A DNA stretch of 64,000 nt from Candidatus Helarchaeota archaeon (GTDB lineage: Archaea; Asgardarchaeota; Lokiarchaeia; Helarchaeales; RDOG01): the NCBI GenBank assembly GCA_019058315.1, contig JAHPZH010000003.1, positions 640,451 through 704,450 of the forward strand, in the 5' to 3' direction. Under the pieces are notes generated by a model, which was not told where the DNA came from, searched no databases, and was given only the letters and a program-made list of their open reading frames with translations. The position numbers and the translations under genes were made by a program. Shown in pieces: positions 1-8,149 of this stretch (its first letter is position 1; each line of letters begins with the position of its first letter).

Positions 1-91
1 CAAGTTTAGCAAATACGAAATTCTACCACCAGAAGATCTTGATATAGACTTAGAAAATAACCTATCACTTCAAGAAGAAGCTCAGACATAA
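1..91 (+). CDS. C-terminal end of an unidentified protein (partial)
   Basis: An open frame runs from base 2 to the TAA at 89-91 and encodes the last 29 residues of a protein that begins outside the window. The tail is acidic and polar (contains EILPPEDLDIDLENN) with no recognisable motif, so the function is unknown. The next gene starts 29 bases downstream on the same strand, so the two could be co-transcribed. The short length and the lack of a family match limit confidence. Confidence 0.45.
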   Translation, partial: KFSKYEILPPEDLDIDLENNLSLQEEAQT

Positions 92-120
92 TTTATATTG
101 GTGCTTTATTATTTCTAATT

Positions 121-591
121 ATGACTAGCAAATTAATTATTGAGCGGATTTCAGAGAGTAATTTTGACGATTTCATTTATTTAATTGAGAAATTAGCCGA
201 ATACGAAAAACTTGACCCCCCTGATGCTCAAGCTAAAATAAGACTAAAGAGAGACGGGTTGTCTGAAGATCCCAAATATGAAGCTTATTTAGGCTTTTTG
301 AATGGAAAGCCTATAGGTTATATAATCTTCTTTTTTACTTATTCATCCTTTCTCGCCCTGCCAACTCTCTATTTAGAAGATATTTTTATTCTAAAGGACT
401 ACAGAAGAGAAGGTTTTGGACAGAAAATGTTTAATTTTTGTGTTAAACAAGCGCAAATAAGAGGATGCGGAAGGATGGAGTGGTGTGTTTTAACTTGGAA
501 TGAACCTGCAATTAAATTTTATGAAAAAATTGGTGCATCACGTTTAAATTGGTATTTTTATAGATTAACTAAAGATGAATTCATAAAATAA
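121..591 (+). CDS. GNAT N-acetyltransferase, spermidine/diamine acetyltransferase-like
   Basis: This 156-residue protein has the GNAT fold layout. LAEYEKL near residue 27 and LYLEDIFIL near 83-91 precede the acetyl-CoA pyrophosphate-binding motif RREGFGQK near 94-101. A NEPAIKFYEKIGA segment near 130-142 follows. These elements sit in the order and spacing of the eukaryotic/bacterial SSAT (spermidine N1-acetyltransferase) family, whose signature is also LAKYE...YLEDFFV...NEPSINFYKRRGA. It probably moves an acetyl group from acetyl-CoA to a small amine, a polyamine or thialysine-like substrate, in the cytoplasm. The substrate is inferred from family similarity only. The gene ends in a convergent intergenic region shared with the Rab-like GTPase. 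Confidence 0.85.
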   Translation: MTSKLIIERISESNFDDFIYLIEKLAEYEKLDPPDAQAKIRLKRDGLSEDPKYEAYLGFLNGKPIGYIIFFFTYSSFLALPTLYLEDIFILKDYRREGFGQKMFNFCVKQAQIRGCGRMEWCVLTWNEPAIKFYEKIGASRLNWYFYRLTKDEFIK

Positions 592-617
592 AACAACGTT
601 TAATTATTAAATAAGGG

Positions 618-691
618 TGAACCTCACCCCCGCTAAAAAGGGGAATGTAGGGAGGAGGGGGTTAAAAAGTAGATTGCGGGGGCAAGGTTCA
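618..691. ncRNA. Candidate structured RNA (hairpin A), sister of the element at 5665-5743
   Basis: This GC-rich island lies in an AT-rich convergent intergenic region. Arm 618-633 (TGAACCTCACCCCCGC) pairs with 676-691 (GCGGGGGCAAGGTTCA). That gives 7 bp, a 2x2 internal loop (CA/CA), then 7 bp, closing a 42-nt purine-rich loop. The loop carries a GGGAGGAGGGGG run followed by TTAAAAAGTAGATT. A second hairpin in this window has the same 7 bp / 2x2 / 7 bp plan and a similar loop 3' half. It could be a small RNA, a transcript 3'-end element or a G-quadruplex-forming site. The transcribed strand cannot be decided from the sequence. Confidence 0.45.
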
Positions 692-784
692 TAGTTATAT
701 TCCTACGGTTTCCTAATAAATACCAATTCAATTTAGTATTTAAACTTTGCTAGTACAGATATATATATTTTTTTTGTGTATTGA

Positions 785-1687
785 TTATACTTTAATCGAG
801 CTTGAACTTACTTTAACCAAAGTTGAAGAACATTCAGGACATAAATAGTCGCCTTCATTTTTAACTTTGAAAAACGTATTACAATTTGTACAAGTAAGCA
901 CAACACTTTCGATTGTAGTAGGAGTGGCAACATTCAGTAATTTGGATACATAAACAATTTGATTTTCGCACCAGTTAACACCATCCTCGAATTTAGCTTG
1001 TTTTGCCCAAAATAATGCTTCTTTGAGATATTTCAGGGTCTCATGTTTATTTCCTGCTTGGAAATATGCATTAGCTTTATTTGCAGCATCATCGTATTTT
1101 TTATATGATACTTCGGAATGAATTTGAGTTTTTTCGTATTGTATTCCTGCTTCCTTCAATTTATCTATGTATTTAGGGTCAATTACCATCTTTACAAGAG
1201 TGGTAAAAGCTGATTCTACAGACTCACCAGATTTTGCACTAGTTTCAAAATAAAGAGTATTATATTTTTTAGCAAGATCTTGAGCTTCTTCCGTAGAAAC
1301 TTGTTGATCAGGTAAATCTATTTTATTACCTATGAGAATTAGAGGAATTTGTCCAGCGTGATCATAAACTTCTTTAAACCATTTTCCAATATTATAAAAA
1401 CTTTGACGACTAGTCTTATCAAAAACTACAAAACCACTAGTACTGCCATTATAATACATTGGACGGACATAACTAAACTGTTCTTGCCCTCCAGTATCCC
1501 AAATCTGGAATTTTACACTTTGATCATCAACATTTAGAATTTTTGTGCTAAAATCCACTCCAATAGTCATTTTATAATCGTCTTTAAATTTACCTTCTGT
1601 GTAACGAATGGAAAGAGCAGTCTTTCCTACTCCACCATCTCCCACTATAATACATTTTAAAATATAATCATATTTTTGAGAACTCAT
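785..1687 (-). CDS. Rab/Ras-like small GTPase with C-terminal zinc ribbon
   Basis: This 300-residue protein has an N-terminal Ras-superfamily G domain (about residues 8-175). The P-loop GDGGVGKT is at 16-23, switch I Thr at about 41 (MTIGVDF), and G3 DTGGQE at 64-69, where Rab proteins usually have DTAGQE. G4 is NKID near 120 and G5 is ETSAKSG near 148. A helical TPR-like segment (about 190-255, containing AYFQAGNKHETLKYLKEAL) follows, then a zinc ribbon with C266, C269, C283 and C286. There is no C-terminal prenylation Cys, so membrane attachment as in eukaryotic Rabs is not expected. Its role is unknown; signalling or membrane trafficking is inferred from the family. It is transcribed from a 258-nt upstream gap and looks monocistronic. 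Confidence 0.9.
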   Translation of the reverse strand: MSSQKYDYILKCIIVGDGGVGKTALSIRYTEGKFKDDYKMTIGVDFSTKILNVDDQSVKFQIWDTGGQEQFSYVRPMYYNGSTSGFVVFDKTSRQSFYNIGKWFKEVYDHAGQIPLILIGNKIDLPDQQVSTEEAQDLAKKYNTLYFETSAKSGESVESAFTTLVKMVIDPKYIDKLKEAGIQYEKTQIHSEVSYKKYDDAANKANAYFQAGNKHETLKYLKEALFWAKQAKFEDGVNWCENQIVYVSKLLNVATPTTIESVVLTCTNCNTFFKVKNEGDYLCPECSSTLVKVSSSSIKV

Positions 1688-1945
1688 AAAAATAATTCTC
1701 CCTATATAGTGTCGAAAAGATTTAATAATTCAATGAATTTTTCTTAATAAATTTATTTATTAGATAGTGTTTAAAACTCTATTTGTTTTTATCCGATGGG
1801 ATTTTCGCAAATTGTAATAAAAAAAATAGGTTTTTCGCAAAAATTTATTTGAGATTTCTCGATTTTGGTTATAATATCTTAATCTAGACATAGTTAAAAA
1901 AAAAATCCATTTAAAAGAAGTATAATATTTTAAAATTTAAAAGAG

Positions 1946-3427
1946 TCAAGAACCGATAATTGAAATATATTTTTTATAAGCCTCTTCCCATTCTGAAACA
2001 TTTTGAGGAGAATACGATTCAATATCAAATGAATTTCTTACAATTGTCCGAAGATCAGAAAGAGTCGAAATTTCATTCGAATAGAAACATTGAACTAATA
2101 TATTACCGATAGATGTTGATTCAGAAGGTCCAGCCTTTACTTCTAAATTTGTAGCATTGGCAGCAAATTGATTTAAGAGTTTATTTTTGGATCCTCCTCC
2201 AAAGATATGGAATTTATTGATAGATTTCTTTGTAATTTCTTTTAATTTTATGTATACTTCTTTATATTTACACGCTAATGACTCGAGAATACATCTTGTA
2301 ATTTCGCCAATACTATTTGGTATTTTTTGATTAGTTTTTTTGCAATATTGTTTTATCGTTTCAGGCATATTCATAGGATTTAAAAATACAGGATCCTCAG
2401 GATTAATAAAAGAGTTAAATGGTTTAGCTTTCTTGGCCTCTTTCGTCAAATAATCATATGAAAATTCCTTGCCTGATTGTTCCCAAATTCTTTTACATTC
2501 TTGAAGCAACCATAACCCTATAATATTTTTAAGGAAGCGAATAGTGTTTTTAACTCCACCTTCATTTGTAAAATTGTATTTTAATGCTATATCCGATGTA
2601 TTTGGGGCATCTAACTCTACCCCCATAAGGGCCCATGTTCCACTGCTAAGATACAAGAAATCGCTACCTTGGGCAGGAACAGCGGCTATTGCGGCAGCAG
2701 TATCGTGAGATGCAGTTGCAATAACTGGTATTTCACTCATACCTGTTTCATTCGCTATTGCTGGCAATAAATTTCCAATTTTAGTGCCTGGCTGAATAAT
2801 TTCGGGAAACATATCCAGTTCCAACCCTAATTTTTGAATTATAGTTTTTGACCAATTTTTAGCTTTTAAATCATACATTTGGGAAGTAGATGTAAGAGTA
2901 TATTCACAAAAGGCTTTTTTTGTGAATAAATAATTAAAGAAGTCTGCAATCATTAAATATTTTCTCGCTATTTTTAGAAGTGGTGATTTAGAAAGGACCA
3001 TTGAATATAATTGAACTAAACTATTGATTTGAATGAATTGTAGACCAGAAATTTGAAAAAGTTGTTTTTTTGGAATAAGCTCGGTTAATTTTTCTATAAC
3101 TCCATTTGTTCTTTTATCTCGATAATTATAGGGATTACCTACTACCATACCGTTACTATTTAATAAAACGAAATCAACTCCCCAAGAATCAATACCTATA
3201 CTATCTACATTTCCATGTTTTTGAGCAGTTTCGAAAAGCCCTTTTTTCATTTTATCAAAAAATCCTAACACATTCCAGAATAAGGAATCAAATATCCGAG
3301 TTATACCGGTTTCGAAACGATAAATTTCTTCTATTTCTAATTTTTTTTCTTTTTTAGATAAAATTCCTAATATTGCTCTACCACTCGAAGCTCCTAAATC
3401 ATATGCAAGAATTTTCTTATCAGTCAT
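1946..3427 (-). CDS. rhaB: FGGY-family carbohydrate kinase, rhamnulokinase-like
   Basis: This 493-residue protein is about as long as E. coli RhaB (489). The N-terminal phosphate-binding motif YDLGASSGR lies at about 9-17, followed by GIDSWGVDF near 79 and the FGGY-characteristic SHDTAAAIAAVPA near 240. A C-terminal FGGGSKNKLLNQ with PSESTSIGN near 410-445 completes the ATPase core. The family phosphorylates L-rhamnulose (or a related ketose such as fuculose) with ATP in the cytoplasm. No other rhamnose-pathway gene lies nearby, so the exact sugar is uncertain. It is divergent from the HAD phosphatase gene, with a shared 138-bp promoter region. Confidence 0.8.
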   Translation of the reverse strand: MTDKKILAYDLGASSGRAILGILSKKEKKLEIEEIYRFETGITRIFDSLFWNVLGFFDKMKKGLFETAQKHGNVDSIGIDSWGVDFVLLNSNGMVVGNPYNYRDKRTNGVIEKLTELIPKKQLFQISGLQFIQINSLVQLYSMVLSKSPLLKIARKYLMIADFFNYLFTKKAFCEYTLTSTSQMYDLKAKNWSKTIIQKLGLELDMFPEIIQPGTKIGNLLPAIANETGMSEIPVIATASHDTAAAIAAVPAQGSDFLYLSSGTWALMGVELDAPNTSDIALKYNFTNEGGVKNTIRFLKNIIGLWLLQECKRIWEQSGKEFSYDYLTKEAKKAKPFNSFINPEDPVFLNPMNMPETIKQYCKKTNQKIPNSIGEITRCILESLACKYKEVYIKLKEITKKSINKFHIFGGGSKNKLLNQFAANATNLEVKAGPSESTSIGNILVQCFYSNEISTLSDLRTIVRNSFDIESYSPQNVSEWEEAYKKYISIIGS

Positions 3428-3565
3428 TTTAAATCATCAAATTCCTTGGTTTATGAGATCTAAAAAATATTTTTGATAAATTTAAGTTCAATTTTTTCTT
3501 AATATTTATATTCCTCATTAATTACTTAATTTTAAATTAACAAAATGCGTAACGGGTAAAAAAAA

Positions 3566-4279
3566 TTGAAGAATACTGAATTTAAATTGGTTTTTTTTGA
3601 TTTTGATCAAACAATAATTAATTCTGGAGTAGGTTTTTCTGCTGCATATAAAAAATTAGCTGAAAAATTTGAATCAATATTAAAAATCCAAGGTTTACAG
3701 TTAGATTCAGAAGTAATCTTGAATAAAATCCTCACTAAAGACAAGGAATTTAATAAAAATAAAATTTATGATCGTGATTTATGGTGGAACCCGATTTTAA
3801 AGGAATTTAATGTGAAACAAGAATTAAGTCAAGATAAAATCAAAAGACTAACGGAGACTTATTGGAATACAGTTATTGAATACACAGAACCTTATCCAGA
3901 TACATTTGAAATTTTAGATTATTTAAAGGATAAATATAAACTAGCCCTTATATCAGATACTGATGGATTGAAAGGAATGAAAAAAATAAGGATTCAAAAA
4001 AGTAATATTGCACAATATTTCGATTATATAATTGTTCCAGGTGATGATACGAAATCAGTTAAACCAGATCCGGAACCTTTTTTACGGATTGCTAAACAGG
4101 CTAAAGTCAAACCCTCTAAAAAAGAATGTTTAATGATTGGTGATAAACCCTTTACTGACATTAAAGGAGCAAAAAACGCTGGATTTACAACAGTTTTAAT
4201 TCATCGAGCGGATTGGAATGTAGACCCAGTTCCGGATTATCTCATTAAAGAATTGAGGGAATTAAAAGAAATTCTTTAA
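3566..4279 (+). CDS. HAD-superfamily hydrolase (phosphatase)
   Basis: This 237-residue protein shows the four HAD motifs. These are FFDFDQTI near residues 10-17 (nucleophile and acid Asp), LISDTDG near 130, a Lys in KSVKPDPEPF near 160, and IGDKPFTDIKGAKNAG near 192-207. A helical cap lies between motifs I and II. The layout matches phosphoglycolate-phosphatase or pyrophosphatase-like subfamily I enzymes; the substrate is unknown. The start is TTG, because the first in-frame ATG would remove the catalytic Asp motif and an upstream ATG at 3544 runs straight into a stop. It is divergent from the rhamnulokinase-like gene. Confidence 0.82.
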   Translation: MKNTEFKLVFFDFDQTIINSGVGFSAAYKKLAEKFESILKIQGLQLDSEVILNKILTKDKEFNKNKIYDRDLWWNPILKEFNVKQELSQDKIKRLTETYWNTVIEYTEPYPDTFEILDYLKDKYKLALISDTDGLKGMKKIRIQKSNIAQYFDYIIVPGDDTKSVKPDPEPFLRIAKQAKVKPSKKECLMIGDKPFTDIKGAKNAGFTTVLIHRADWNVDPVPDYLIKELRELKEIL

Positions 4280-4404
4280 TTTGAAGATAAAATCTATCAA
4301 ATCTAAAATGAATTTCATTTCTTTTCTTTCGGATATGGATATATTCATTCCATAAGTTAGATTTCCTAGAGATGCTATCATTTTTTTATCACCTTCATTT
4401 TCAA

Positions 4405-4421
4405 TTTTTTTTTTTTTTTTT
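4405..4421 (+). terminator. Poly-T terminator downstream of the HAD hydrolase
   Basis: An uninterrupted run of 17 T lies 125 bases after the HAD stop codon, preceded by another T-run at about 4381-4387. Archaeal RNA polymerase terminates at T-rich tracts without needing a hairpin. The region is convergent with the Hsp20 gene, whose stop lies at 4492. Confidence 0.5.
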
Positions 4422-4491
4422 ATTTCCTAAAATTTAACCAATTTTTTATAAAAAAGATAAAAATTTCAAATTATAATAAAAAAATTTTGGA

Positions 4492-4896
4492 TTATTCTAT
4501 ATCTACTGTACGATCAGGTTCTTTTTTTGGTAAATGAACAGTCAATATCCCTAGTTTTAATGTTGCATAAACTTTTTCTGCTACCACATTTGGTGGGAGT
4601 GGATAAAAATGTGGTTCATCATCAATTTCAATGGTTAATGTATCTGCACTTGCTTTAGCACTAATTTTATCTTTTTCAATACCTGGGACTTCAATTTGAA
4701 GTACATATTCATCTTCTTTATCTTCATAATTGTAAAATGGAAATCCCATTCTTAAACGTCTCATGATACGACCAATGGGAGATTTAAAACCAAACAAAGA
4801 CCCGAATAAATTAAATTTTGAATGGTGATGTGCCCCTAGATGGTGTGGTTCCATTGAGTCGTCCCATCTTTTAAACCATTTTCTAAATTCGCTCAT
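4492..4896 (-). CDS. Small heat-shock protein, Hsp20/alpha-crystallin family
   Basis: This 134-residue protein has an alpha-crystallin domain over about residues 52-134. It includes YVLQIEVPGIEKDKI and the family signature KLGILTVHLPKKEP near the end. The N-terminal arm is His-rich (HHLGAHHHSKF). Such proteins form oligomers and hold unfolding proteins for ATP-dependent refolding in the cytosol. The C-terminal I-x-I anchor common in the family is not evident. The gene follows the PadR regulator gene by 24 bases on the same strand, so the two form an operon and the regulator probably controls both. Confidence 0.9.
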   Translation of the reverse strand: MSEFRKWFKRWDDSMEPHHLGAHHHSKFNLFGSLFGFKSPIGRIMRRLRMGFPFYNYEDKEDEYVLQIEVPGIEKDKISAKASADTLTIEIDDEPHFYPLPPNVVAEKVYATLKLGILTVHLPKKEPDRTVDIE

Positions 4897-4920
4897 TTTT
4901 TTCTTTCACCTCCTTCATTT

Positions 4921-5442
4921 CTATTCAATTGGTATATTTACAAATTTCATATCTTTCTCAATTTCTTTTATTTTTTCTTGTTTCTTTTCAATAACGTGAT
5001 TAATCTTTGAAAGTTGTTCTTCAAGGTAATTTTTTCGTCTTTCTAACCTCTTAATTTCTTTTTTAAGGTGATATATTCTTCTCATATCAGTATCTTCTCT
5101 GGGAAAGTCAAAGAAGAAAAAATTTGAAAACTTTTGATGAAATTTCTCAAATCCATCAATCATGTCATCATCCACAATATTTTCTAGCTTTTTTTCTCCT
5201 TCATCAGTTAAACTGTATTTTCTTTTATAGTCATCCCCAGATTCTTCTTGAATCCAATTTCTTTTGAGAAATTTTTTAAGAATTGGATATATAGTACCTG
5301 ATTTAGCTTTGAAAGAAGTATCTCCAAACTCTTTTTTTAGTTCATTTATGATTTCGTTACCATAAAGAGGTTTTTCTTTTAAAACTCTAAGCACAAGTAA
5401 TTCAATTGGACTTATTCTATGATGTTTTCCACGATAATACAT
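4921..5442 (-). CDS. PadR-family transcriptional regulator
   Basis: This 173-residue protein has an N-terminal winged-helix domain of PadR type (about residues 10-90). It contains LLVLRVLKEKPLYGNEI and SGTIYPILKKFLKRNW, the latter holding the recognition helix. A long basic coiled-coil C terminus (about 120-168) is typical for PadR dimerisation. It is the first gene of the operon with hsp20. Two tandem palindromes just upstream (5463-5499) are very good candidates for its own binding sites, so autorepression with derepression by stress is likely. The inducing signal is unknown. Confidence 0.88.
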   Translation of the reverse strand: MYYRGKHHRISPIELLVLRVLKEKPLYGNEIINELKKEFGDTSFKAKSGTIYPILKKFLKRNWIQEESGDDYKRKYSLTDEGEKKLENIVDDDMIDGFEKFHQKFSNFFFFDFPREDTDMRRIYHLKKEIKRLERRKNYLEEQLSKINHVIEKKQEKIKEIEKDMKFVNIPIE

Positions 5443-5462
5443 ATTTTATCATTTTTTACTTT

Positions 5463-5499
5463 TGTAGATGTCTACATTATTATAGTAGAATTCTACTAT
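5463..5499 (-). promoter_or_regulatory. Twin palindromic operators upstream of padR-hsp20
   Basis: Two copies of GTAGA-NN-TCTAC occur at 5464-5475 and 5485-5496. The second sits in a perfect 18-bp palindrome (5482-5499, ATAGTAGAATTCTACTAT), and the first is extended to TGTAGA-TG-TCTACA (5463-5476). Their centres are 21 bp apart, two DNA turns, so two dimers would bind the same face. They lie 21-57 bp upstream of the padR start and immediately downstream of a TATA-like ATTTAAAT on the minus strand (about 5498-5505). That position would let a bound repressor block the promoter. Confidence 0.7.
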
Positions 5500-5652
5500 T
5501 TAAATGTTTAGGAAAAAAGTAATTTAGAAAAAGTAATTAGATATATCAAAAAATAAAATAAACAAATTAAAATAGGGTTGAAAGGGTTTCTGTAAAAATA
5601 AGAGTAAAAAGGCGTTGTTATTAGTTAAATCCATAATTAATTATCATGATAA

Positions 5653-5755
5653 GGGATTTAAGCCGGCCTACCACTTTGAAGAAGGGAGGGAGGGGATAAT
5701 TATAAAGGAGAGGTAAAAAAAGCAGTTTTCAAAGAAGTAAGCCTTTTGCCATCCC
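5653..5755. ncRNA. Candidate structured RNA (hairpin B), sister of the element at 618-691
   Basis: The core stem GGCCTAC-CA-CTTTGAA (5665-5680) pairs with TTCAAAG-AA-GTAAGCC (5728-5743). It has 7 bp (one mismatch), a 2x2 internal loop, 7 bp, and a 47-nt purine-rich loop. An outer GGGAT (5653-5657) pairs with ATCCC (5751-5755). The loop begins GAAGGGAGGGAGGGG and ends AAGGAGAGGTAAAAAAAGCAGTT in two parts. This matches hairpin A's GGAGG...TTAAAAAGTAGATT in order and position. It sits in a 723-bp gap between padR and arsA. T-rich stretches flank it on both sides, so the transcribed strand is open. Confidence 0.45.
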
Positions 5756-6165
5756 ATTACCATTACTTAATTATTGGATTTTTATATTTTTTTTAATAAC
5801 CTCTTTATAATAATTTTTCCTATTATAATTTCTTTGGTATTAATCTTTTTCCTCACTCTACAGAATAATTATTTATCCTTCGAGAAATTTATAATACCTC
5901 GATATAATAACCAACTTAAAAGTATATATACCTTATGAGTCCAATTATACGAAAAACCATACTTTTCTACACATGATTAGTCAAAAAAATGTGCATGTAT
6001 GCCTTTTAAATAATATAAAGAGCTTAAGTCAATTCAATTTTACTTAATTTTAATTTTTATCATTTTTTTAATTATACACTAATTAAATCAATTTTATTCG
6101 ATTACTAAGAAAAAAACTAATTAAATTCATAAGAGCGAAGATTTGTTTAAGAATTCTTTATTATT
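5756..6165. other. AT-rich intergenic stretch without a visible gene
   Basis: About 410 bases separate the structured element from the end of arsA. The stretch holds T-runs on the plus strand (for example near 5780-5800) that could terminate a plus-strand transcript of hairpin B. On the minus strand an ATATAAAAAT-like TATA box lies just upstream of the hairpin. I see no open frame with coding character and no repeats. Confidence 0.4.
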
Positions 6166-7134
6166 CTAAATTTCAGGTAGAAATATTTTATATAATTTTC
6201 TTAAAGATGGAATTCCATGGATTTCTTCTTTAAAAAACGGAATAGTAATGGGATTATACTGCTTAAATCTCTCTTGAATTATTTTTAACTCATGATCTTG
6301 AATTATTTTTTTGGCTTTACAAAATTCACAGTCAGTACTTATTGGAAAAATTTTATTAACAAGCAATTGTCCAATTGGAATCTCATAATTATTTATTTCG
6401 TTTATTAGTCGAGCGGTTTCATTAATACTTAGAGTTTCAGGGATAGTCACAACATTAAATCGAGTTGTTTTCTCATTTGATAGCAAATTCTTTGTTCTAA
6501 TAGCCCAATCTTTTATTTTTTCCATGAATTCTGCAGGATCATCAAACCCTTCTTTATCTTCTTTCTTCTTTCTCCTAAAAAAACCTGCAAGTTTTTCAGC
6601 AAAAACACCCACCTTTTGTCGTAATTGAATAAGGCGCATTGCCGTACCTTTCATGAAATCAGGAAAAGATAAAAAACGGAGAGTATGACCTGTTGGGGCA
6701 GTATCAATTATAATTAGATCAAAATCTGAATGCAGGTTAAAAGTTCTATTTAAATCAATAACACTAAATCCATCAATCATACCCGGAACTAATTCTAGTG
6801 AATCACCCAAAATAAATTTATATTCTGGATATTTATCTAGATAAGGTTGATAGTCTTTGGCAACTTGAGCAGTTTCTATTTCTTTTACAGATAGTTTAGA
6901 AATTCCATCAACTGATACTATTTGTCCACCCGTTAAATCTTGGTCAAAGATATCGCTTAAAGAATGTGCTGGGTCTGAGGATATCAATAAAGTTTTAGTT
7001 TTATGTTCTGCTGCCCAGAGTGCAGTTGCTGAAGCTAAGCTGGTCTTTCCAACACCACCTTTGCCACCAAATAATAATAGATGGCGACCATTTTCCTGTA
7101 AAAATTTTGCAATGGAGTCCATTTTATCATCCAT
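6166..7134 (-). CDS. ArsA/Get3-family ATPase
   Basis: This 322-residue single-domain ATPase has the deviant Walker A GGKGGVGKTS at about 23-32. DPAHSLSDIFDQDL (A-loop/switch I region) lies near 53-66, DTAPTGHTLRFLSFP near 144-158, and a CEFCKAKK CxxC near 270. One ATPase domain and the CxxC fit archaeal Get3/TRC40-type proteins, which dimerise through zinc and bind tail-anchored membrane proteins. Bacterial ArsA pumps are usually tandem-duplicated. No arsenite genes are nearby. The upstream neighbour on the same strand is a methyltransferase gene 78 bases away. A tail-anchored-protein targeting role is inferred. Confidence 0.88.
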   Translation of the reverse strand: MDDKMDSIAKFLQENGRHLLLFGGKGGVGKTSLASATALWAAEHKTKTLLISSDPAHSLSDIFDQDLTGGQIVSVDGISKLSVKEIETAQVAKDYQPYLDKYPEYKFILGDSLELVPGMIDGFSVIDLNRTFNLHSDFDLIIIDTAPTGHTLRFLSFPDFMKGTAMRLIQLRQKVGVFAEKLAGFFRRKKKEDKEGFDDPAEFMEKIKDWAIRTKNLLSNEKTTRFNVVTIPETLSINETARLINEINNYEIPIGQLLVNKIFPISTDCEFCKAKKIIQDHELKIIQERFKQYNPITIPFFKEEIHGIPSLRKLYKIFLPEI

Positions 7135-7212
7135 TTATCTTTAAATTACTTAGTTATTAATTTCATATAAATAATTTAAAATATTCATTTAGTTTCACTA
7201 TCTATTAATAAA

Positions 7213-8067
7213 TTATTTCCATGATTCTAAAACGACTATCGTAGTTCTTTGAATCATAAACTCTCCAAGATGCTGTCTGAAAAATTTAATTCTTTTATTA
7301 AATGAAAGTTCTTCTTCAATATATCTATTAAATTTTTCATCTGTCCACCCCACATTCTTCAGGAATTGGAGGTAGAAATCCTTCGAAGACTGAATTAATT
7401 TTAAATAAGCGGATTTATTAAAGGTCTTTTCCCATAAATCAATTAATTTTTCCGTTATCTTCGTTTTTTGTTCAAAAATATATTCATACCGTTCAGAATT
7501 TAATTCAAATTTTGAAAATAAATTTTGAATATAATTGCCTTCATCTTTTATCGGGCAACCCATTTTCTCTACACCTTTTAAATATTCGCTGTAAAAATAA
7601 GAATCTTCAATTTCAATTGGAATTTTTTCAAATTTACTTTTCTCTATAACTAAAGATATGAATCTACCATCTTTCTTCTTAACCCTTATCATTTCATCTA
7701 TAGCATTTAAAGGATTTTCTAACCATTCCAATAAACCAAAGGATGTTATTACATTAAATTCGTCTCTTGGAAAATCCATAGTATAGACATCACCATATGA
7801 TAAATGGATGTTCTCGGGTTTACCCCAATGCTTTTGACCCCAATTTATTAAATTTTGGTCAATATCGATACCATAAATTTGGTAAGCATTTTTATACATT
7901 TTATAAATTAGTCGAGGTACTGTCCCAATCCCACAACCGACATCTAATATCTTTTCTTGATTTTTTAATTTAATGATTTTTTTAAAAAAATCCCTAAACT
8001 TACTATCTTTAATGTAATTTTCCCTACTTCTTTTCATTAAATCCGCAAAATTCCAATTTATTTTCAA
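7213..8067 (-). CDS. Class I SAM-dependent methyltransferase
   Basis: This 284-residue protein has a Rossmann-type methyltransferase core. Motif I is ILDVGCGIGTV at 40-50, YGIDIDQNLI (acidic loop) near 75, the motif II region is SYGDVYTMDFPRDEFNVITSFG near 97-115, and LEWLENPLNAIDEMIRVKKKDG follows. The C-terminal 100 residues are helical with no family signature. It probably methylates a small molecule; the substrate is unknown. It lies upstream of arsA on the same strand and divergent from the large toroid/coiled-coil protein gene. Confidence 0.75.
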   Translation of the reverse strand: MKINWNFADLMKRSRENYIKDSKFRDFFKKIIKLKNQEKILDVGCGIGTVPRLIYKMYKNAYQIYGIDIDQNLINWGQKHWGKPENIHLSYGDVYTMDFPRDEFNVITSFGLLEWLENPLNAIDEMIRVKKKDGRFISLVIEKSKFEKIPIEIEDSYFYSEYLKGVEKMGCPIKDEGNYIQNLFSKFELNSERYEYIFEQKTKITEKLIDLWEKTFNKSAYLKLIQSSKDFYLQFLKNVGWTDEKFNRYIEEELSFNKRIKFFRQHLGEFMIQRTTIVVLESWK

Positions 8068-8149
8068 ATTGATACCTCTTCATTATAAAACACACTCTAT
8101 AAAGTATAAAAATTATCAAATTGCGTTTTTAACAAAATTAAAATAGAAT

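Noticed and set aside
4405..4421. Poly-T tract as an assembly artefact
   Set aside because: It lies in a T-rich convergent region suited to archaeal termination; no other sign of misassembly.
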